Source: Candidatus Parcubacteria bacterium (lineage in GTDB: Bacteria; Patescibacteriota; Minisyncoccia; UBA6257; 2-01-FULL-56-20). From it: a stretch of DNA of 46,001 bases. Both the position numbers and the translations under genes were made by a program. A model generated the notes under the pieces. The model made no database searches and had not been told where the DNA came from. It saw only the letters and a program-made list of their open reading frames with translations. The stretch is from NCBI GenBank assembly GCA_003599135.1, contig QZIV01000015.1, positions 1 to 46,001 on the forward strand, written 5' to 3'. Positions 15,226 through 23,428 of the stretch are shown here, in pieces (the stretch's first letter is position 1; each line of letters opens with the position of its first letter).

Positions 15226-15987
15226 ATGTCCCTCCGAAATACCTCAGCCGCGGTCGGCGGCATCGTTTTCCTGTCTTTTCTTGCTCTCGCGCCCGCCTCC
15301 TTCGGAGAAGAAACCGGGGCGTGCAACTTCCGCGGCGACCTCGAAGCGCTGAAAGCTGTAAAGGCAAAATTTTCCGGCTCGACAGAGAACCTTACTGCCG
15401 AGCTCGGAATGCGGAAACAGCTTCTCGCGAAGGTCACTGACTGCGCAATCGAAGAAACGAAGCAACTGAAGGAAAAGATTTCGTCGCTCCCGGTTAACGA
15501 GCCGTCCATGCTTCGTATCCAGGCAGTTTTGAGAGAACAACTCGAAGAGATCGTTTCCCGCTACGAGAATCAGAAAAGTCAAATCAAGAACCTCGGACTG
15601 CAAGGCGCTCAAAACTTTTCCCGAGATCTCCGAGAATGGAGAGTGGCGAATCATAAGCCGCTTGCCGGTAAAGCCGAGAACTTCATCACCTGGGCCGAAA
15701 ACCAGCGCTTCTTCCAAACGGCCCAAGCGCGATTGAACCAAATCCGACATACGGTGCGAATCCTCAAACTCGTGGACAATGAAGAAATCCAAGAACTATA
15801 CGAACGGTCTCTTTCTCAATTCGAAGCGGCGGAACGAACGAACAAATCGCTCGAAAACGCTTTCGGGCCGTCGAGTTCCCCCGAGGACTCGCTTGCGCTC
15901 ATTAAGTCATCCCTCGAAGCGCTCGCCGAGACCTACCAGGGCTTCTCAAATCTGGGAGACGCTGTGAGAAAAATACTGCCGCACTGA
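15226..15987 (+). CDS. Secreted coiled-coil protein after the sigma/anti-sigma pair
   Basis: The ATG at 15226 follows the previous stop by 4 bases and gives 253 residues. A signal peptide is visible (GGIVFLSFLALAPASFG before EETGAC). The rest is nearly all helical, with heptad-like stretches such as LEEIVSRYENQKSQIKNL and VDNEEIQELYERSLSQFEAA, and two cysteines near the start (CNF, then DCAIEE). The frame is open 150 bases further upstream but that would overlap the anti-sigma gene. It ends at a strong terminator. As the third gene of the cluster it could be the outside sensor that controls the anti-sigma factor, or a target of it; this is inference. Confidence 0.75.
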   Translation: MSLRNTSAAVGGIVFLSFLALAPASFGEETGACNFRGDLEALKAVKAKFSGSTENLTAELGMRKQLLAKVTDCAIEETKQLKEKISSLPVNEPSMLRIQAVLREQLEEIVSRYENQKSQIKNLGLQGAQNFSRDLREWRVANHKPLAGKAENFITWAENQRFFQTAQARLNQIRHTVRILKLVDNEEIQELYERSLSQFEAAERTNKSLENAFGPSSSPEDSLALIKSSLEALAETYQGFSNLGDAVRKILPH

Positions 15988-15988
15988 A

Positions 15989-16023
15989 AATTCAAAACTG
16001 CCCTCGTCAGGCAGTTTTGAATT
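15989..16023. terminator. Bidirectional terminator
   Basis: A perfect 14-base-pair stem (15989-16002 with 16010-16023) around a 7-base loop sits between the convergent 15226 gene and the HU gene. T-rich sequence follows the plus side (AATTTTTTAG). A-T pairs at the stem base make it work in both directions. Confidence 0.85.
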
Positions 16024-16050
16024 ACGAAACAATTTTTTAGACCTTCAGGG

Positions 16051-16326
16051 CTACTTTACGGCCTCTTTCAGCATCTTCCCCGCCCGAAACTTCGGCTTGG
16101 TGGAAGCTTTAATCTGAATCTTTTCTCCCGTCTTCGGGTTCCGGCCTTCTCGGGCCGCCCGCTTTACTACACGGAAGGTGCCGAAGCCCGTGATTGCTAC
16201 ATCCTCGCCACGACCCATCGTTTTTACAATGGCGTCGAAAACGGCTTCAACGGTTTTGTGTGCAAGCACTTTGGTTTCGAGACCAGCCGCCTTCATGACG
16301 GCTTCTACTAATCCTTCTTTTGTCAT
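16051..16326 (-). CDS. hup: HU-family nucleoid DNA-binding protein
   Basis: This 91-residue protein has the HU/IHF fold. MTKEGLVEAVMKAAGL is the N-terminal helix, ITGFGTFRVVKRAAREGRNPKTGE the conserved beta-arm entry with the GRNP tip motif, and IKASTKPKFRAGKMLKEAV the C-terminal part. It bends and compacts DNA as a dimer. It stands alone between terminators, with a TGC-TATACT extended -10 about 50 bases upstream. The leader has no clear ribosome site. Confidence 0.95.
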   Translation of the reverse strand: MTKEGLVEAVMKAAGLETKVLAHKTVEAVFDAIVKTMGRGEDVAITGFGTFRVVKRAAREGRNPKTGEKIQIKASTKPKFRAGKMLKEAVK

Positions 16327-16374
16327 AAATATTTTTTCAATCGAGTTCTTCGACCTTTTCTCGTAAGTGCAAGT

Positions 16375-16383
16375 AGTATAGCA
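16375..16383 (-). promoter_or_regulatory. Extended -10 promoter for the HU gene
   Basis: On the minus strand TGC is followed by TATACT (16375-16380). The predicted start is near 16368, leaving an A/T-rich leader of about 42 bases. Confidence 0.5.
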
Positions 16384-16411
16384 AAATCAATCACGAAAAG
16401 CCACTCTCGGA

Positions 16412-18697
16412 TCACAAGGGGATGCCCAACGACTCGAAGATCGGTTTGAATCCCTCGTATTGAGGACTCTTTGACAGGTCGGCCTCGCCGGCCACTTCAA
16501 GAAGATATTTTCTCGCCAAGTCGGTCTTGCCGGAGAAAAAATAAGCCATCCCAAGCTTCGCCTTTGTTTCGAGGTCCTGGGGCCGCATTTCGAGAGCCTC
16601 GTTATATAACCCGATTGCTTCTTCAATGTGCCCTGCATCGGCAAAATAGTTGCCGACAACGCGCGGTTCATAGAAATTCCGCCATCGCCGGCCAAGTCGT
16701 GTGGCCTCCTTCACCTCGCGATACCCGAGACCCGGGTCTCCGGCCGCAAAGGCAACGAGGCCGTAGTAAAAGTGCGCATCGGGAACGTTGGGGTCAAGTT
16801 CAAGCGTCCGCCTTAAAATATCGAGCGCGCTTTCGTAGTCCCCCCGTATCGATTTCGTCTTCGCGAGGGAAAAGTAAACTTCTTGTCGATTCGGAGTAAG
16901 CTCGAGGGCGACGCGGGCTTCTCGCTCCGCGGCGTCAAGAAGCCGCGCAGGATCCAAGTCCGAGAGCTGGTTATATAAGTCAACAATAGAGTAATGGTTG
17001 TAGGCATCCGCTGGTTGCGCCTCAACCACCTCTTCCATCGCCCGGAGCGCCGCCCGAGCTTCTTCCTCCGAAATAAGGCCCGGGTTGTAGAAGTACGCCT
17101 CTCCGACCGCGACTGCATAGTCGCGTTTGAAGTTCAGACGATACGGACTCCAGGTCGAAATCCCTTTTTTAAAGTTTTCGACCGCGGGAGAAACTCTCCC
17201 CTGAGCAATGCGGGTGAATCCCCAGAATTGATGGTACGAGGCACGGAGACTAAGAATGTTTATAACGCACATCGGAATGGTCGCAAAACAGACCACCGCG
17301 GTCACAATGTTCTCCCGGGTTCTCCTTCCTCGTGGAGCGGACTTTTTTTCTCTTCCCTTGTCGTCTGCATTGCTTTCCATGCCGGCCCGATACTTCCCGT
17401 CAACGTCGCCGAAAAGAAACGCAAGCACAAGGAGCGGTCCGATCGTTTCGAACACAAAAAAATTCCTGACAAAATATCCCGCCACCGCCGCAACAGCCAC
17501 CGCTCCGAAAAGCCGATCCCGAAGACGCCTCGCCTCGAAGGCGAACACCCCGAGGAGTCCGAGGTATAGAATTCCGAGAGGTAGGCCGCCGGCCACAAAG
17601 TACTCGAGCAGCGCATTGTGCGGCTTATCAAATCTCGTTTCCTGATAACTTATCTCGAGCGCCCGGGGATCGTAATACTTATTGAAAACCACGTTGAAGT
17701 TGTCCCACCCCCATCCCGTACCAGGCCTCTCGAGAAACCCCTGCCAGCCCGACCGGAGGGCGATGAGACGGGGCACGATGCTCTTATCCTCAATGGACAA
17801 GTCTCTAAACCGGCTGAGCCCCGGAACGCCTGACCAGAAGGTGTGCGTCCGAGTCGCCCAAAACGCGGAGGTTCCGCCGAGAATAAGAACAAGTAAAAGG
17901 ACATAGGGCGTCCTCCGGGCCAAGAAAGCCGGGGTAATCCGAGGCGGACGGAGAGCGAATAGAGAAAGCAACGCGAGGCCTCCCCCCAGGAGGCCGAGGA
18001 TGTCTCCTCTCGTTTGAGTGACAAAAAGAGCGGCAACATTCACCGCGAGCGAACCCACGAGAAATATGCTTTCTCCTTTCCTCTCGCGCAGAAACTGCCC
18101 GGCTTTGACTTCCAGTCGTTTCAGCAGAAAGTAGAGTGCAAGAAAAACGTGGAAGAGGAGGTACCCCGCCAAAAACGTGGGATTGCCGAACGTGCTTCCT
18201 GGGCGGTCCCGCCCGCCGACGCTCTCTTGGAGTAAGATGTTGTAATTTTCGAGCTGGATGAAAGAGATGACGCCGAGAAGCACCGAGGTGAGAAGTGACG
18301 CGTACCACAGTCGCCGTAGGAGCTTTTCGTTGCCGAGGGCGGAGACGACAAGGGCAAACCCTCCAACGTGGAGGAAGGCAACGACACCAAGCGCTCGTTC
18401 CTGCGTCGACCAAAAAGCCCTCCACGGATCGACGCCCACGAGCGCGGTAAGGACGAGCACGAAGAGAAAAGCTGATCCGGCTATAAGGAGCGGCGTCCGC
18501 CTAGGGCGGTATCGAGCGTCGCGTATCGCGGCTCCGGCCCAAAGAACGAGGAGTACCTCGACCGCAATTTGGAAAAAGGCCGTTTTGGGAAGGGTGTAGG
18601 GATACACGCTTTGGCGGAAATAGAAAAGCGGGGTTCCGATGACAACCACAAAAAGAAAAAAGACTGCTCCTTTTCTCCACCATTCTGCGCTTCCCAT
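16412..18697 (-). CDS. O-antigen ligase / Wzy_C-type membrane protein with TPRs
   Basis: It is 761 residues long. About the first 420 residues contain 10-12 membrane spans with the long periplasmic-type loop of the O-antigen ligase/polymerase superfamily (FNVVFNKYYDPRALEISY, then KPHNALLEYFVAGG, the conserved HN motif). The C-terminal third is soluble tetratricopeptide repeats, for example LELTPNRQEVYFSLAKT, LELDPNVPDAHFYYGLVAF and LEMRPQDLETKAKLGMAY. Proteins of this type either polymerise surface glycan or transfer it to lipid or protein. It lies directly downstream of the Ser/Thr-rich surface-protein gene, so protein O-glycosylation is possible. Its ATG is 8 bases after a TAGAAT element. 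Confidence 0.82.
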   Translation of the reverse strand: MGSAEWWRKGAVFFLFVVVIGTPLFYFRQSVYPYTLPKTAFFQIAVEVLLVLWAGAAIRDARYRPRRTPLLIAGSAFLFVLVLTALVGVDPWRAFWSTQERALGVVAFLHVGGFALVVSALGNEKLLRRLWYASLLTSVLLGVISFIQLENYNILLQESVGGRDRPGSTFGNPTFLAGYLLFHVFLALYFLLKRLEVKAGQFLRERKGESIFLVGSLAVNVAALFVTQTRGDILGLLGGGLALLSLFALRPPRITPAFLARRTPYVLLLVLILGGTSAFWATRTHTFWSGVPGLSRFRDLSIEDKSIVPRLIALRSGWQGFLERPGTGWGWDNFNVVFNKYYDPRALEISYQETRFDKPHNALLEYFVAGGLPLGILYLGLLGVFAFEARRLRDRLFGAVAVAAVAGYFVRNFFVFETIGPLLVLAFLFGDVDGKYRAGMESNADDKGREKKSAPRGRRTRENIVTAVVCFATIPMCVINILSLRASYHQFWGFTRIAQGRVSPAVENFKKGISTWSPYRLNFKRDYAVAVGEAYFYNPGLISEEEARAALRAMEEVVEAQPADAYNHYSIVDLYNQLSDLDPARLLDAAEREARVALELTPNRQEVYFSLAKTKSIRGDYESALDILRRTLELDPNVPDAHFYYGLVAFAAGDPGLGYREVKEATRLGRRWRNFYEPRVVGNYFADAGHIEEAIGLYNEALEMRPQDLETKAKLGMAYFFSGKTDLARKYLLEVAGEADLSKSPQYEGFKPIFESLGIPL

Positions 18698-18705
18698 GTA
18701 AAAAC

Positions 18706-18711
18706 ATTCTA
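18706..18711 (-). promoter_or_regulatory. -10 element eight bases before 18697 ATG
   Basis: TAGAAT on the minus strand (18706-18711), with 8 bases between the hexamer and the ATG and no clear -35. It lies just downstream of the hairpins that end the surface-protein gene. Confidence 0.4.
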
Positions 18712-18737
18712 CGACAAATGTGCGTGGTGCGAAACGA

Positions 18738-18765
18738 GAACCCCCCGCCTTTCGGCGGGGGGTTC
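18738..18765. terminator. G/C-rich hairpin, distal
   Basis: A 12-base-pair perfect stem (18738-18749 with 18754-18765) with the stable loop TTTC/GAAA lies 60 bases after the surface-protein stop. There is no long T tract, so it may also act as a 3' end stabiliser. Confidence 0.6.
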
Positions 18766-18780
18766 GGGTTCCGGTTCATC

Positions 18781-18797
18781 CCCCGCCATGGGCGGGG
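18781..18797. terminator. G/C-rich hairpin, proximal
   Basis: CCCCGCC and GGCGGGG pair around ATG, about 28 bases after the stop of the surface-protein gene. It forms a double-hairpin 3' end with the one at 18738-18765. Confidence 0.5.
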
Positions 18798-18825
18798 AAA
18801 ACCGGGATCGAAGCAGAGACGAGGA

Positions 18826-21800
18826 CTACGTACCTGTGGTGTACGACACGGAGTTCACCGTGATCGGGACAACCGTTCGTGACGGAAGACCGATCGCCGT
18901 TGAAGCCGCATTGTCCAGCGCATCAGTGTAGCGAATATCCGTAATGGCATTGATCGTTGCGGTCAATGTCTGCGAGATGTTCGCCTGAGCCGCTAGAGTC
19001 TTTGTGGAGTCAATGCGGAGTGTCCACGTTCGGGACGTGCCCTGCGTTACAACCTGACCACTTGAGGTCGACCCAAGGTTAAAGGTCTTCGTACAAGTGT
19101 TCGAGCCGTTGCATGCGGTGCTCGAGGTCGTGTTGCCCGAGCCCAACGAGTTGCCGCTCTCATCGATAAGCGTTACTCCATCCAAGAACGTCGCAATCGA
19201 AGGCGCGGTGCCACTGAAGGTGACGACTACGCTGTTCACTGCAACCGTTCCGGCGGAGTCCGCCGTAAAGGTAAGAGATGCAAGGTTGTCGGACGGCGCT
19301 TTCGCGCGACCGGATGACACGCCAAGCGCAGCTGCGGCGAACGTAAGTTTCGATCGGAGAACCGTCTGCGTCGAAGCGGTTGCTGACGAGAGAGTTACCG
19401 AAGAGCTTGCGTTCGAGGTTGAACCCTTCGCATCGACTGTTTCAGTCGTTTCGTCGTTATCCGAGTCGGTGGAAGTCGCGATCTTGAAGACGTGGGTCGT
19501 GTTATCCGTCGCACCCGATGAAGAGTACGAGGCAACTCCGGCCTTCAGCACCAACAAGAGCGATCCAGCTTTCGGAATCACGACGGGGTTCGCAAAGCTG
19601 AACTTGTAGTAGTACCCGGAACCAGGATTCGAACTCGAAGCAGCAGTGTTCGCTGATCCGGCCGTTGCAAGAGGCGTCGCGAGATCCGTGCTCTTGAAGA
19701 GCTGAAGGTTCTCGAACGCGGACTTGACCGTGCCGGTCGTGGCGACCTGGTCGAAGATGTTCAAGTTATCGAGTTTCACATCTTCAATGTTCGAGGTCTC
19801 GGTGAACCTGAAGTAGGCCATCGAGTTCCCAGCCGAGCCCATGACGAATTGATCCGCCGGGGCAAGGCTTGTGTCGGCAGTCACCGTAATCGATGACTGG
19901 CCGGCAATGACGATATCCTGTCCAGTGGTCGAGGAACAGCTGATTGCGGTAAATGACGACGCGCCGCTTGCCGCACAGCCGCTCACTGTCGAGATCGCGG
20001 CTTTCGTGCCAGCCGTCGCGGAACTCAAGACGTCCGCATAGACGTCAACGATCGTCGTTCCGCCCGCAGGAACCGTAAACTGGGTTCCCGCAAACGAGTA
20101 GGACGCGCTGTTCGTGACAGTGCCCTGCGAGTTGCCGAACTGCACGCCATTTATCTTCACGCGCAAGTTCTGCAAGACCGAGGCGCTTGAGCTCGATACC
20201 TGGATATTCACCGTCGATACGTTCACACCCTCGGCGGATGCAGCAGCAAAGGCAAACGAGCCGATTCGCTGATTCACCGAGTTCGCAGACATGGTCTGCG
20301 TGCCCACTGCACTGTTCTTAGAAACCGTGAGTGAGTTCGAAGCCAAGGTAAGCGTGCTACCCGACGCAGAACCGCTGTTTGCGACCTGCGAAGAGGTTAG
20401 CCCTTGGAGGTTGTTGTTCGTGCTTGCGGACAAGGCGCCAACAACAGTGCTAAATCCAGCAGTTGACTGGATGTCGCCCTTCAAGGAGAGCACGCGGGTC
20501 GTGTTCGCGGGAACGATGTAGTTCACGTTCGAGGCACTCGTCCCGAAGCAGTCTGTGTAGACCAATCCGCTCAATCCAGCCGCGCCACCGTCCGTACAGG
20601 TATTCGACGTCGGAGGCGTGTTGATCGTGGTTCCAAGCTGACCGCCTGCGTCGTCAACCAAGGCGACGTTCTTGACCATGTTCGACAAAGTGGTGGTCGT
20701 TCCGGTGAAGGTCATCGTAAAGGTTAAGAACTTCACTTTCACGGCCTCGCCTGCCGCGTAGATCGCAAACTTCGCAATCGTGACGCCAGACTGCCCCTTG
20801 GCTACCGAGCCGGTCGGGGTATCCGTCGCCTGGGTTACCGTGATCTGACCCTGTTGAATCGAGACTTGCGAGCCAGTGTCTGATTCGGCAGCCACCGGGA
20901 CGTTGTACTGCGAGTCAACCGCGTAGATGTCGTACGAGTTCAAGATCTCAAACTGGAAGTTATACGACGGAGAACCCATGATATCCGCGAACACCTGAAT
21001 GTTGTTTGACCCTGTATTCAGGTTCCCAGGATTCGCCGACGCATCGAAATGCGCCGATCCGTCTCCCGGTACGGCCGCCAAGGTCGATCCGATTTGCGTG
21101 CCGTTCACGACGAGCTTCACGTTCCTCAAGTCCGACTTGCTCGCGGAACCAACGACTTTGAAGGTGATGCCTTTAAGCCACACCTTGCTGTTTGAGACGT
21201 TGAAATTCCACGCGCCCACAAGCGACCCCTGGGTCCCTGCGGTTACGGTCGTCGCGATCGAGGACGAAGTCACGGTCATGGAGGCAATCGCCGGATTCGA
21301 CACCGACGTTACCGTGAAGATGTTCCCGTTCATGGGGAACCCGCCAGCCGGTGTGATTGCATTACCCGATCCATCGGTTGCAGACACATCTGCGGCAGAA
21401 GAAAGCGCAAACGCTACCGTGTTGCCGGCGGAAAGACCCGTTGCCGGATCGATCGCGAGCGTCAAGGTTCGTGTCTGCCCGGGGTTTATGACCCATCCCA
21501 AACCCGGGAAGTCAAGAACGCCTTGGTTAAGGGAACTGTACTGCGCGACAACTTTGCCTCCCTCGATGAGGTAGGCGGATGAAATGGAGCTGTCGGAGAG
21601 TACGCCCTGTTTCCTAAACTTCAAGCCGTTCACTGTGACTGCGCCCGAGTTCCCGGCGGTAAGGGATACCGCCAACACTTCCACCCGAGCCGCCGAAGCG
21701 CCCGAAGAAGAAATGAGGGATCCGGCCGGAGGATTGCTTGAAGCAACGCTTACCCACAATCCGGATGCCGGTGCGGCTGGTCCTGTCGGTCCGGGCATTG

Positions 21801-22251
21801 ATGGGCCGGGCATTGAGGGACCTGCCATTGTCGCCATAGCCGCTCTGGTTTTTGGACCAAAGTAGCCAGCGGTGGGAGAAACGCCGTTTGCGGCCTGCCA
21901 TGCAGCCAAGGCTGCTTGCGTCAGCGAACCAAAGTACCCGGTCGGCGCTGAAACGGCAGTAAGGTGCCCCTTGCTAATCAGAATTTGCTGGAGGGCGCTT
22001 ACATCATCGCCACGGCTTCCCACGGTGAGGTCGCGGGTAAAGTTGTAGGACGATGACGGCATGCTGCTGCCTCCCGCATTCAGTTGAGCTTGGAGCTGAG
22101 CAATCTGCTGTAAGAGCGCTGCGATCTGGGCCTGAAGGTCTGCGTTCGTCTGGGCTTGCGCAACCGGCACAAGAAGGAATGCGCCCGACATCCACAGTCC
22201 CGTGGTCGCCGTGAGCACTCCAGAAACGAATTTCTTACTGAATGTATTCAT
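18826..22251 (-). CDS. S-layer-like surface protein with peptidoglycan-binding domain
   Basis: It is 1141 residues long. A signal peptide (about 1-33, ending LLVPVAQAQT) is followed by a short coiled coil (DLQAQIAALLQQIAQLQAQL), then a PG_binding_1 domain with GSRGDDVSALQQILISKGHL and the partner half YFGSLTQAALAAWQAANGV. A spacer repeats PGPSMPGPSMPGP. The rest, nearly 1000 residues, is Ser/Thr/Ala/Val-rich beta-sandwich-like sequence with hardly any Lys-rich or Cys-rich parts. Six cysteines occur as three close pairs. This layout is typical of the abundant cell-surface or S-layer proteins of Parcubacteria, held to the wall by the N-terminal domain. It has a long upstream control region and a double hairpin after the stop, as expected for a heavily expressed gene. 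Confidence 0.85.
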   Translation of the reverse strand: MNTFSKKFVSGVLTATTGLWMSGAFLLVPVAQAQTNADLQAQIAALLQQIAQLQAQLNAGGSSMPSSSYNFTRDLTVGSRGDDVSALQQILISKGHLTAVSAPTGYFGSLTQAALAAWQAANGVSPTAGYFGPKTRAAMATMAGPSMPGPSMPGPTGPAAPASGLWVSVASSNPPAGSLISSSGASAARVEVLAVSLTAGNSGAVTVNGLKFRKQGVLSDSSISSAYLIEGGKVVAQYSSLNQGVLDFPGLGWVINPGQTRTLTLAIDPATGLSAGNTVAFALSSAADVSATDGSGNAITPAGGFPMNGNIFTVTSVSNPAIASMTVTSSSIATTVTAGTQGSLVGAWNFNVSNSKVWLKGITFKVVGSASKSDLRNVKLVVNGTQIGSTLAAVPGDGSAHFDASANPGNLNTGSNNIQVFADIMGSPSYNFQFEILNSYDIYAVDSQYNVPVAAESDTGSQVSIQQGQITVTQATDTPTGSVAKGQSGVTIAKFAIYAAGEAVKVKFLTFTMTFTGTTTTLSNMVKNVALVDDAGGQLGTTINTPPTSNTCTDGGAAGLSGLVYTDCFGTSASNVNYIVPANTTRVLSLKGDIQSTAGFSTVVGALSASTNNNLQGLTSSQVANSGSASGSTLTLASNSLTVSKNSAVGTQTMSANSVNQRIGSFAFAAASAEGVNVSTVNIQVSSSSASVLQNLRVKINGVQFGNSQGTVTNSASYSFAGTQFTVPAGGTTIVDVYADVLSSATAGTKAAISTVSGCAASGASSFTAISCSSTTGQDIVIAGQSSITVTADTSLAPADQFVMGSAGNSMAYFRFTETSNIEDVKLDNLNIFDQVATTGTVKSAFENLQLFKSTDLATPLATAGSANTAASSSNPGSGYYYKFSFANPVVIPKAGSLLLVLKAGVASYSSSGATDNTTHVFKIATSTDSDNDETTETVDAKGSTSNASSSVTLSSATASTQTVLRSKLTFAAAALGVSSGRAKAPSDNLASLTFTADSAGTVAVNSVVVTFSGTAPSIATFLDGVTLIDESGNSLGSGNTTSSTACNGSNTCTKTFNLGSTSSGQVVTQGTSRTWTLRIDSTKTLAAQANISQTLTATINAITDIRYTDALDNAASTAIGLPSRTVVPITVNSVSYTTGT

Positions 22252-22410
22252 TTATTTTTCGATTTGTTAATTGTTATCGACCTGTATAGTTTTATTTGGT
22301 CGTCGACCTTTTTATGTTATGTCGGTAACCTGCTCATCCAATTTCGACCCTCCGCATCATCTGTGAGGAAGATGAGAGAGGAACTGGGCTGGGCAGGGTT
22401 CGTATCGTGG
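22252..22410 (-). promoter_or_regulatory. Upstream region of the surface-protein gene
   Basis: The interval 22252-22584 has no credible gene. On the minus strand TATACA (22283-22288) is a possible -10, giving a leader of about 30 A/T-rich bases with no ribosome site. The 7-mer AGGTCGA occurs at 22277-22283 and 22303-22309, on both sides of that -10, with a one-base variant at 22344-22350. These could be regulator sites. The -35 is unclear, so the exact promoter is uncertain. The part from 22442 to 22584 holds nothing I can name. Confidence 0.35.
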
Positions 22411-22411
22411 G

Positions 22412-22441
22412 GAAAAAGAAAAACTCGCTTTCGAAAGCGAG
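22412..22441 (-). terminator. Terminator of the HTH gene
   Basis: On the minus strand a 7-base-pair stem (CTCGCTT/AAGCGAG, 22424-22441) with a 4-base loop is followed by TTTTTCTTTTT. It separates the HTH gene from the surface-protein promoter. Confidence 0.75.
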
Positions 22442-22584
22442 GCTGAACCGCAAAGAAATTCGGGATCCAGCCTCACTCTGAACCCTTGGATGACTTGAAT
22501 TATAGCAGGGCTTGGTTTCCCAAAAACCAGTGGCTGTGGAAAACCGGGCCGAGCAATACTTATAACGAAATGGGAGGTATTAGG

Positions 22585-23358
22585 TTACGTGGTCTCGGGG
22601 GGAAGTGAGGGGACCGAAACGGGAGCCTGGAGCACCCCCCTCTCCCGTATTCGATAGAATGTTCCCGGGCCGCCACCTCCGGAACGATCGATATGCCCCT
22701 CCTCGATAAGTTTCTGCAGGTCATACCGCAAGGTTCGTTCGCTCACGCCGGGCATGAATTCCTGAACATCCTTCAGGCGGCATCCTGCCTGACCAGGCAA
22801 ATTGCCGATTTGCCGAATTCTCTCAAGAATTGCCGATTGCCGCATTTCTGATCCAGGGCGATGTGGCTGATTCTGGATAAACGATTCGTGATTTATCCTC
22901 TGAAAAATATCAGTTTTCTTTATTTCCCTTTCTTTCATTGCCGGATTGCCTGATTCCAACTCTTTTTTTCCCTCCCGGGACATCGCATTTTGGGTTCTTT
23001 CTGAGTTCACTGATCCTTTGAGAATTTCTTCAAGGGAAGACTTGAGGGGCTCGGGAGACTTCTCGATGCCGGAAATCATCTCTTGAAGTTCCCCGAGGTT
23101 CTTCCCGATAAGTTGAGAATTCGCTGGATGCGTCCTCCCCGTTCCTACTGCAAGCTGCAGGATATGGCCAGTGAGAGTAAGCATTCTCCGAACAGTGCGG
23201 TAGTCGCTTTCGGAAACGCTCTCCATAAGTTTGAGGGCCTGTGCCTCGAGCCGTTCGGCTAGGGGAGAATGTCGAATGGCATCGGCAAGCTTAAAGAGGG
23301 CGTAGGCTGTTTCGAACGCCTTTGTAAGTATTGGGGATTCGCTCTGCTCCATAGGCAT
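22585..23358 (-). CDS. DeoR-type winged-helix regulator with helical N-terminal domain
   Basis: I start at the ATG at 23358 (257 residues; 23352 is also possible) because the promoter at 23378-23406 rules out the longer frame. Residues 1-95 look like a four-helix bundle (ILTKAFETAYALFKLADAIR, LAERLEAQALKLMESV), reminiscent of S23/IVP-type bundles. A charged linker follows. The last 80 residues are a winged helix-turn-helix: QSAILERIRQIGNL, CRLKDVQEFMPGVSERTLRYDLQKLIEEGHIDR, then a GGGGPGTFYRI wing. It probably binds DNA. It sits just upstream of the surface-protein gene and could regulate it or itself. Targets are not shown by the sequence. Confidence 0.75.
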   Translation of the reverse strand: MPMEQSESPILTKAFETAYALFKLADAIRHSPLAERLEAQALKLMESVSESDYRTVRRMLTLTGHILQLAVGTGRTHPANSQLIGKNLGELQEMISGIEKSPEPLKSSLEEILKGSVNSERTQNAMSREGKKELESGNPAMKEREIKKTDIFQRINHESFIQNQPHRPGSEMRQSAILERIRQIGNLPGQAGCRLKDVQEFMPGVSERTLRYDLQKLIEEGHIDRSGGGGPGTFYRIRERGVLQAPVSVPSLPPETT

Positions 23359-23377
23359 ACAATAAAAGATTCCAGAG

Positions 23378-23406
23378 AGTATAAAAAGCATCCCTCGGCC
23401 TGTCAA
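23378..23406 (-). promoter_or_regulatory. Near-consensus promoter of the HTH gene
   Basis: On the minus strand TTGACA (23401-23406), a 17-base spacer and TATACT (23378-23383). It is the best sigma-70-type promoter in the window. The predicted start near 23371 leaves a leader of only 13-19 bases. AGAGAGT/ACTCTCT and GCATCC/GGATGC sequences around it could be operator halves. Confidence 0.8.
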
Positions 23407-23428
23407 CTGCGAGACCAGGACCGACTCT

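Noticed and set aside
18738-18797. Start of a CRISPR array
   Set aside because: The two G/C-rich hairpins differ in sequence and are not repeated with spacers. No CRISPR repeats or cas genes were seen anywhere in the window.
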